From an uncultured Treponema sp. (lineage in GTDB: Bacteria; Spirochaetota; Spirochaetia; Treponematales; Treponemataceae): a stretch of 43,339 nt of DNA. Positions 38,504-43,339 of this stretch are shown piece after piece (the stretch's first letter is position 1; every line of letters begins with the position of its first letter). The notes beneath the pieces were generated by a model, which did not search any database, was not told the origin of the DNA, and was given only the letters and a program-made list of their open reading frames with translations. Location of the stretch: the NCBI GenBank assembly GCA_905372235.1, contig CAJPOF010000014.1:1-43339 (forward strand), read 5' to 3'. A program made the position numbers and the translations under genes.

Positions 38504-40861
38504 ATGAAAAGAAAAATTTCAGTTATAAAAAGAACATTTTTGTCAGTATTTTCGATTGCCGTTCTGTTTTTTATGGCTTCCTGCTCATATTGGTTCGAGC
38601 AGAAAGTTCCTATGGATAACTCAAAATCAAATTCCGACCTTTCAGGGCTTTTTTCCTATAGAGAAGGGAAGATAAAACTCAAAAGTCCCGAACAGGTTTT
38701 CGCAAGCGAAGGCATTTTTCCAGGAAAGATTGACGTTCGCTGGAAGGAAGTCGAAAACGCCGCTTCGTACGTGCTTGAAAGAGCCGTCTCAGTTCCCGAT
38801 GAGGACGGAAACTACAAACTTCCGGAAGACGAAGAATTTGAGACTATCAGTAGAGCCGTATATGGCACAAAATACGAAGACACGATTCTTTCCGAGCCGG
38901 GATTTTCCAACAAGGAATATTCATACAGATATTATTATCGAGTTAGCGCAGAAAACATCGGGAAGGGATATGTCGCAAGCGAATTTTCGAAGATTTCAAA
39001 GACTTCCAACCAAGGACTTGGATATCTTTTTGCGCCTCCGCAGAAAGTTGTAGCATGGAAGGGAAAATCCATCACCGAAGTTCAGGTAAGCTGGGAAGCT
39101 GTAAAAGATTCGGTCCGGTACAATATTTACCGCACGGAAAAATCTAATGGCACAGGCACGGAACTCATCGGAAAGGTAATAGGAAACGCCTTGAGCTTCA
39201 CAAATGAAATTTCTTCAAAGGAACAAGGCGTTGAATTTTTCTATAGGATTGCCGCAGTCAATTCACACGGAAAAGAATCTGCGTTAAGTTCGGTTGCGAT
39301 GGGCTATTCCTTGATGGAAGGCTCTCCGGCTTCCCCCGACGGCGTAAAAGTGGTGGACGGCTTCGGCACAAGTCAAAAAGCGTTGACCGTTTCGTGGCAG
39401 CCAGTTACCGCCCCGGCGGGAAAAACAGTTCTTTACAACGTTTATCGTTCAAGTTCGGAAAATTCTGTAATCACTCTTGTAAAATCTAGGCTTAGCCCCA
39501 CTTCGTACATTGACAAATCCAACTTGAAACCCGGACTTTTCTACTATTATTACATAATGACGATTTTGGTTTCGACAAACTCGGACGGCTCTACAAGCGA
39601 GCTAAAAAGCGGATTCAGCGAAAGCGGTCCTGACAGCAAAGAACCGGCGTACGGATTCCTTTTAAGTCCGCCTTCCGTAATATCAGTTTCGGACGAAGGA
39701 AACTTGTCTGAAGGAAATGTTTTCCTAAAATGGAAGCCTGCGTTGGGCGCAAATCTTGTTTCAACTCCATTTGTATACAACATTTATTATTCTCAAACTT
39801 TGACGGATGCGTTAACTTTGATTCGGGCGAATGTTCCTCCGACTGTCAGCACAGACGGATATATTTCCGTTGAGATAAAAAAATACAACTATTATAAGAT
39901 TTCGTCGGTGAACAGCGCAAATCTTGAAAGCGTTTTAAGCGAAGTCGCCGCCCCGCATCCGTCCGCTCCGATGAATGTTATCGCATCAAAAAATGTGATT
40001 TTAGATGCCGCTTGGATTCCGAACGTCAACGAAGTCTATCCGGTGAAAATCACATGGGCGCCTCCGGCAAACGAAAGCCCAGCCTCCTACGCCGTGTACC
40101 GTTCCACATCTCCGGACGGAAGTTATAAAAGGGTTCAGGTTGTAACGGAAACTTTCTGCGTCGATACAAATCCTGCGGCAAAAGCGGGAACAATGTTCTA
40201 TTACAAAGTTGTGCCTTTGAACATTCAGAATCAGGGAAGCCATTCAAACGACCCTGCCACCGACTCGAAATTTGATTCCAGAGGTTACGGAGCGATTACC
40301 GGAAATCAATGGTTCAGGGAATACAGCAAAACCATAAGCCATTCACATTCAAAACTCACGCTTATGCACAAATCGAAGGATACCGACAAACTCGGTTCGG
40401 AATCCGTAGGCGGAGATTTCGGTGGAACTCTTTCATACAGCGCACGAATCGCAGGGCTTGGTGCGGAAATAAAAATGCCGTATTCCTCATACTCGGATTT
40501 TTATTGCGGCGATAACGGAAAACTCTACATCGGTGATAAAAACGGATATTCGGGTGATGACGCATATTCCAAAGTTCCCGAAAAAGAAAAAGCCAGGTGT
40601 GTCGAATATTTCATTCTTACCGGGAGCATGGACACAAGCACGAACATGAGCGCAAACGGAAGCATGAGCAATACGGTCTCTTGCAAGGGAATGTATCCGG
40701 GAAAGGCTGAATACGGAAACATCAAGATTGTAGGCGGCGTGGCGGCAGGCGGCTACTATCTTGTAACAACATACGGACCTGACGGAAAGATTTTGCTTGA
40801 GAACAACAAAGTAGATTATTCTATCGGAGAGGAGAAAAACGACTACAGTCATGGAAAATAG
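38504..40861 (+). CDS. Second FN3-domain lipoprotein
   Basis: This 785-residue lipoprotein begins MKRKISVIKRTFLSVF and has the lipobox LFFMASCSYW. ATG 38504 follows AAGGACG and lies 10 bp after the upstream stop; a longer frame reading into that gene is not supported. At least five FN3-like modules are visible from recurring 'Y-x-I/L-x-R' and 'W-x-x-V/P' strands, for example VRWKEVENAASYVLERA, VSWEAVKDSVRYNIYRTE, VSWQPVTAP...YNVYRSS, LKWKPALGANLV and ITWAPPANESPASYAVYRS. The last 170 residues (from about GNQWFREYSKTISHSH) form a different, Gly-rich beta domain with GGDFGGTLSYSARIAG. It is paralogous to the upstream gene and probably shares a surface complex with it. Confidence 0.85.
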   Translation: MKRKISVIKRTFLSVFSIAVLFFMASCSYWFEQKVPMDNSKSNSDLSGLFSYREGKIKLKSPEQVFASEGIFPGKIDVRWKEVENAASYVLERAVSVPDEDGNYKLPEDEEFETISRAVYGTKYEDTILSEPGFSNKEYSYRYYYRVSAENIGKGYVASEFSKISKTSNQGLGYLFAPPQKVVAWKGKSITEVQVSWEAVKDSVRYNIYRTEKSNGTGTELIGKVIGNALSFTNEISSKEQGVEFFYRIAAVNSHGKESALSSVAMGYSLMEGSPASPDGVKVVDGFGTSQKALTVSWQPVTAPAGKTVLYNVYRSSSENSVITLVKSRLSPTSYIDKSNLKPGLFYYYYIMTILVSTNSDGSTSELKSGFSESGPDSKEPAYGFLLSPPSVISVSDEGNLSEGNVFLKWKPALGANLVSTPFVYNIYYSQTLTDALTLIRANVPPTVSTDGYISVEIKKYNYYKISSVNSANLESVLSEVAAPHPSAPMNVIASKNVILDAAWIPNVNEVYPVKITWAPPANESPASYAVYRSTSPDGSYKRVQVVTETFCVDTNPAAKAGTMFYYKVVPLNIQNQGSHSNDPATDSKFDSRGYGAITGNQWFREYSKTISHSHSKLTLMHKSKDTDKLGSESVGGDFGGTLSYSARIAGLGAEIKMPYSSYSDFYCGDNGKLYIGDKNGYSGDDAYSKVPEKEKARCVEYFILTGSMDTSTNMSANGSMSNTVSCKGMYPGKAEYGNIKIVGGVAAGGYYLVTTYGPDGKILLENNKVDYSIGEEKNDYSHGK

Positions 40862-40877
40862 ACACAAGGATATAAAA

Positions 40878-41237
40878 ATGAAAGAAAGATTTTTTGCCAG
40901 GTTTACAATTTTTGCGGCGTTTGGATTGCTGATTTTCTCGCTTAGTTCCTGCTACGTTCCGTCGCCGCTTTACGGAAAATGGACGGACAACGCCGGAAAC
41001 TTAATTCATTTTCAGAGTGATGCAAGTTTTTCCGCAAGAATAAAGACGACTTCAGGCTCTATCGACTATCAAGGAACGTATATCGTAAACGAAAATGTCC
41101 TTGTCTTTGATGTTGAAAAGCCGTCCTTCAGAGTTGTCTCCGAATGGGATGTCAGAGGTTCCATGCTATATCTTGTGTGGAAAGATTCTAGCGGCGAATC
41201 CGTTTCGCTGACACTTTATCTTATATCCAACAAATAG
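40878..41237 (+). CDS. Small lipoprotein with lipocalin-like beta fold
   Basis: This is a 119-residue protein. Signal peptide and lipobox end LIFSLSSCYVP. The mature part starts YGKWTDNAGNLIHFQSDASF, the 'G-x-W' opening and 'F-x-x-D-x-x-F' strand of small lipocalin-like or DUF5640-like domains. GTYIVNENVLVFDVE and SMLYLVWKDSSGESVSL strands follow. AAGGATA precedes ATG 40878; the in-frame ATG at 40851 lies inside the previous gene. It is the third gene of the surface run, 16 bp after the FN3 lipoprotein. Confidence 0.75.
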   Translation: MKERFFARFTIFAAFGLLIFSLSSCYVPSPLYGKWTDNAGNLIHFQSDASFSARIKTTSGSIDYQGTYIVNENVLVFDVEKPSFRVVSEWDVRGSMLYLVWKDSSGESVSLTLYLISNK

Positions 41238-41246
41238 GAAACTTGC

Positions 41247-41981
41247 ATGAAAAAACGATTTTTATTTTTACTTTTCATGTTCGGAATTTTTATTGCGATT
41301 TCTGCCTTTGCAGACGAACCGAACCTTCCTTCCGAAAAAGACCCGTTGGAAAATTCTTTGAACGAAGATTCCTCGAAAAACTTAAAAATCGACCCGATTA
41401 CCGGCTTCCCGATGATAGAAAAAAAACCGTTCGTGATGTTCGATTACGGCGCTTCGCTTGGGCTTGTCTCCAGAATTGAGATTCAGAAAAACCGTAGCAA
41501 TTTTGTAAGGCAGACACATCTTCTTGGAACATATGTCGCCATGCAGACGGCAAACATGAAACCTGTAAACAGCATGATTCGGCTTGCGGGGTATTATCCT
41601 ATACACAACACATTTAACGGAATGAAGCAAAAATCCAAGCAGCTGGTTTTAGGCGCATTCGACCTTTTTGCAGGTCCGATACTCGAAGTCGATATGTGGA
41701 AATATGTTTTTCTGAAAGGCGCAGGCGGACTTCATTTTATGTATCAGGCTACAGACCAATATCATCTGCTGTATCTTGGATTGGGTATTTTGGTTGGGGC
41801 GGAACTTCCTGTCGCAAAACGGTGGACGGTTCTTATAAACGGCATGATAAGCGCCGACTACCCGAACTTCGGAACGAACAGACAGATTCAGCCGTACAGT
41901 GTCTCGTGGAATTATCAAGCGGATTTAGGAGTGCGATATTCAACTAGGGGAGTACACAAATATTCCTACATAAGAAGGTAG
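41247..41981 (+). CDS. Predicted outer-membrane beta-barrel protein
   Basis: This is a 244-residue protein with a cleavable signal peptide (ends ISAFA-DEPN). A disordered acidic stretch (about 22-55) follows. The rest consists of alternating short amphipathic strands (FDYGASLGLVSRIEI, KQLVLGAFDLFAGPILEVD, YVFLKGAGGLHFMYQA, LYLGLGILVGAELPV), ending in SWNYQADLGVRYS and a charged tail. This pattern suggests an 8-stranded outer-membrane barrel. AGGAAAC precedes ATG 41247, nine bases after the previous stop. It may anchor or secrete the three lipoproteins before it; that link is inferred from operon layout. Confidence 0.68.
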   Translation: MKKRFLFLLFMFGIFIAISAFADEPNLPSEKDPLENSLNEDSSKNLKIDPITGFPMIEKKPFVMFDYGASLGLVSRIEIQKNRSNFVRQTHLLGTYVAMQTANMKPVNSMIRLAGYYPIHNTFNGMKQKSKQLVLGAFDLFAGPILEVDMWKYVFLKGAGGLHFMYQATDQYHLLYLGLGILVGAELPVAKRWTVLINGMISADYPNFGTNRQIQPYSVSWNYQADLGVRYSTRGVHKYSYIRR

Positions 41982-42013
41982 CCACGAATATCGAGTTTCA
42001 AGATATCGGCAAC

Positions 42014-42802
42014 TTAAAACGGCATCCATTTCAACTTTTCTTTTATGTTGCCGTTTTTATGGAATCGATATTCATAAAAGATTTCCGAAGGCATCCCCCC
42101 TTCGACAACGCTTTTTTCATAAATAAGATGTCCACCATCGTCGTATTTATACCAGTTTTCATATATGAAGCCGATACTGAATTTTGAATACATCAGATTT
42201 CCCTTACCGTCGTACTCATACCGTGCTTCATATCCAATGTTATTTCTCTTGTAAATCACGTTCCCTTTGTCATCGTACTCACTCCACAATTCTTCTCCGT
42301 CATTGCGTATCTCGTGGATTTCATTGCCTTTGTTGTCATACTCATGCCATTCTTCATATCCGAGATTGGTTTTCTTATGAAGCAAATTCCCCTTGCCATC
42401 ATATTCGCACCATCGTTCGCTTCCGTTGCTGTCCTTTGAATGAATCATATTTCCTTTTGCATCGTATTCATACCATTGCTCATATCCGGCTCTGTTGTTC
42501 CGATGAATCTCATTTCCATTTCTATCGTAGTCGCTCCATTCCTCGCAGCCGTCATCACTCTTACTGTAAATCAAATTTCCTTTGCCGTCGCGTTCACTCC
42601 ATTCTTCATGCCCGTCGCTTGATTTCCAGTGGATTAATCTTCCGTTTACGTCATATTCGGAAATGCTTGAGTAGCAGAGCCATTTGAAAAGATGCGTTCC
42701 GTCTATTACCACCTCTTTGTATACTTTTTCGCCGAGTTTCTGCCCGTATAAACCGCATGACAAAACTATCAGAGCCACGCACCAAGATATTATTTTTTTC
42801 AT
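42014..42802 (-). CDS. Secreted YD-repeat-like protein
   Basis: This 262-residue protein has a signal peptide (MKKIISWCVALIVLSCGLYG). The mature part contains about nine copies of a 21-residue unit with consensus Y-D-x-K-G-N-x-I-H-x-K-x-x-x-G-x-E-x-W-x-E. Examples are YEYDAKGNMIHSKDSNG and HEYDNKGNEIHEIRNDG. The repeat is of the RHS/YD type (carbohydrate-binding beta-hairpins), also seen in YwqK-like antitoxin and MORN-like proteins. No toxin domain is attached. AAGGA precedes ATG 42802. It is convergent with the outer-membrane protein gene. The repeats are diverse enough to be stable; a surface-binding role is an inference. Confidence 0.75.
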   Translation of the reverse strand: MKKIISWCVALIVLSCGLYGQKLGEKVYKEVVIDGTHLFKWLCYSSISEYDVNGRLIHWKSSDGHEEWSERDGKGNLIYSKSDDGCEEWSDYDRNGNEIHRNNRAGYEQWYEYDAKGNMIHSKDSNGSERWCEYDGKGNLLHKKTNLGYEEWHEYDNKGNEIHEIRNDGEELWSEYDDKGNVIYKRNNIGYEARYEYDGKGNLMYSKFSIGFIYENWYKYDDGGHLIYEKSVVEGGMPSEIFYEYRFHKNGNIKEKLKWMPF

Positions 42803-42928
42803 CTCACAATCCTTGCTCCAAGAATGCCCTCAGTATACGATATTTTTGATTCAAATGAAAAGAAGGCGGATTTCCATTGATTTTCGGATTTGACCCATTT
42901 GCCAGCGGGTCTTCCCACAGCCGTTCCA

Positions 42929-42995
42929 GGGGTTCGCGGACTAACCGCCGCTCCGTTTTCACTTACGTTCAAACCGCTTCGCGCCCTTCCATGGC
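42929..42995. repeat. G+C-rich interspersed repeat, copy B
   Basis: GGGGTTCGCGGACTAACCGC followed by CGCTCCGT and CGCTTCGCGCCC resembles the block at 2082-2137 (GGGGTTCCGCTAACCGC, CGCTTCGCTCC, GGCTTCGCC). Both are intergenic and much richer in G+C than their surroundings. The rest of the 42803-43022 spacer shows nothing else. Confidence 0.4.
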
Positions 42996-43022
42996 TGGGC
43001 AGTACCAGTCTTAAAAACATAA

Positions 43023-43059
43023 AAAAATCCGTCCCAGTTTTTTACCGGAACGGATTTTT
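43023..43059 (-). terminator. Intrinsic terminator (minus strand, possibly bidirectional)
   Basis: AAAAATCCGT (43023-43032) pairs with ACGGATTTTT (43050-43059), with two further C-G pairs inside a one-base mismatch. On the minus strand the right arm runs into a T7 tract. It lies 28 bp after the stop of the partial gene at 43087. Confidence 0.8.
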
Positions 43060-43086
43060 CAAAAACGTCAGAAGTTTTCTGCCATT

Positions 43087-43339
43087 TTATCGATGATTCA
43101 GATTTGCGATTACCGGTTTATCTTTAAGAATCATGTCTTTAAGGTCTTGGAAATGACCTTTTTCGTCAGTCCGAGGACCGGGCTTTTTTACCTGAGCGAT
43201 TCCCCGCATTTCCTCGATGTTTTTATATCCGTGGGTTTTCATGAACGCACGAAGTCCGTTCGCAAATATTCCTACATAGGAAGTAAAAATTCCTTGCATT
43301 ATACATATGCAAGTTATAGAATAATACAAAACCAAATAA
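43087..43339 (-). CDS. C-terminal part of an unidentified protein (5' end beyond the window)
   Basis: A minus-strand frame open to the window edge ends at 43087-43089 (TAA). The convincing part is the last 60 or so residues, from FANGLRAFMKTHGYKNIEEMRG through GHFQDLKDMILKDKPVIANLNHR. The 'L-x-x-F-M-x-x-H-G-Y-x-x-I-E-E-M-R-G' pattern resembles the C-terminal helix of dihydroorotate-dehydrogenase-like FMN enzymes, but this is weak. A TATAAT near 43299 and a TTGCAT/ATGCAA inverted repeat (43294-43312) lie inside the frame, so the gene could instead start at ATG about 43299 as a short or truncated copy. A strong terminator follows, which supports real transcription. Confidence 0.4.
   Translation of the reverse strand, partial: YLVLYYSITCICIMQGIFTSYVGIFANGLRAFMKTHGYKNIEEMRGIAQVKKPGPRTDEKGHFQDLKDMILKDKPVIANLNHR

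Noticed and set aside
1..43339. CRISPR array, insertion sequence, phage or integrase genes
   Set aside because: No regularly spaced repeats, transposase, integrase or phage protein was seen; the repeats present are short hairpins or protein-coding.

Overview
The window looks like chromosome of a host-associated anaerobic spirochaete, most likely a Treponema of the gut or rumen type. This is inferred from gene content and protein character, not from a database search. Pointers are: many lipoproteins with relaxed spirochaete-type lipoboxes, an anaerobe's oxygen-defence set (two-iron superoxide reductase, rubrerythrin, flavoprotein-rubredoxin, bacteriohemerythrin), a fermentative D-lactate dehydrogenase, A/T-rich spacers and few operons. 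No rRNA, tRNA, CRISPR array, insertion sequence or phage gene was seen.

Layout. 1-434: C-terminal end of a tandem-repeat surface protein. 663-809: a small disordered protein. 1138-4837: dTDP-rhamnose genes rfbA, rfbC, rfbB, rfbD, with a terminator-like hairpin and a G+C-rich repeat between rfbA and rfbC. 4978-6357: MATE exporter (minus). 6676-8425: PAP2-type membrane phosphatase and a nitroreductase. 8576-8931: frameshifted bacteriohemerythrin. 9016-9375: MliC-like lipoprotein. 9640-13912: oxygen and redox island (perR-sor, flavoprotein-rubredoxin, ldhA, rubrerythrin). 13909-14136: remnant gene with an in-frame stop. 14298-16675: AAA ATPase and a membrane coiled-coil/zinc-ribbon protein. 16994-21308: zinc island (zur, small CPIC membrane protein, znuA with an inserted ZinT domain, znuC, znuB, nudix). 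21314-22300: PQ-loop/SGNH fusion (minus). 22504-26457: CitA/DcuS-type sensor kinase, CitB/DcuR-type regulator, GPH symporter. 26482-28070: epimerase plus an overlapping zinc-ribbon-like gene. 28139-29789: GNAT and arginase (minus). 29980-30140: a strongly structured, unassigned RNA-like element. 30282-33418: metal-efflux P-type ATPase with a separate HMA protein, divergent from an ArsR-AraC fusion regulator. 33632-34198: Sfp-type phosphopantetheinyl transferase. 34351-41981: run of two large FN3 lipoproteins, a small lipoprotein and a predicted outer-membrane protein. 42014-42802: secreted YD-repeat protein (minus). 43087-end: partial minus-strand gene.

How the parts work together. PerR, superoxide reductase, flavoprotein-rubredoxin and rubrerythrin form a plausible NAD(P)H-to-rubredoxin route for reducing superoxide and peroxide without releasing O2. 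Zur sits directly upstream of a zinc importer whose binding protein carries a second zinc-binding domain, and the last gene (nudix) is translationally coupled to znuB. Zinc or cadmium efflux is handled by the split P-type ATPase/HMA pair. The two-component pair lies next to a sugar- or uronide-type symporter it may control.

The best leads are: (i) the structured element at 29980-30140; (ii) a 28-nt motif found 27/28 identical behind two unrelated genes; (iii) a 68-nt double stem-loop repeat shared upstream of two redox genes; (iv) several genes whose -10 box ends 6-7 nt before the start codon, suggesting leaderless mRNAs; (v) the domain fusions (ZnuA-ZinT, ArsR-AraC, PQ-loop-SGNH pseudo-enzyme); (vi) the frameshifted hemerythrin.
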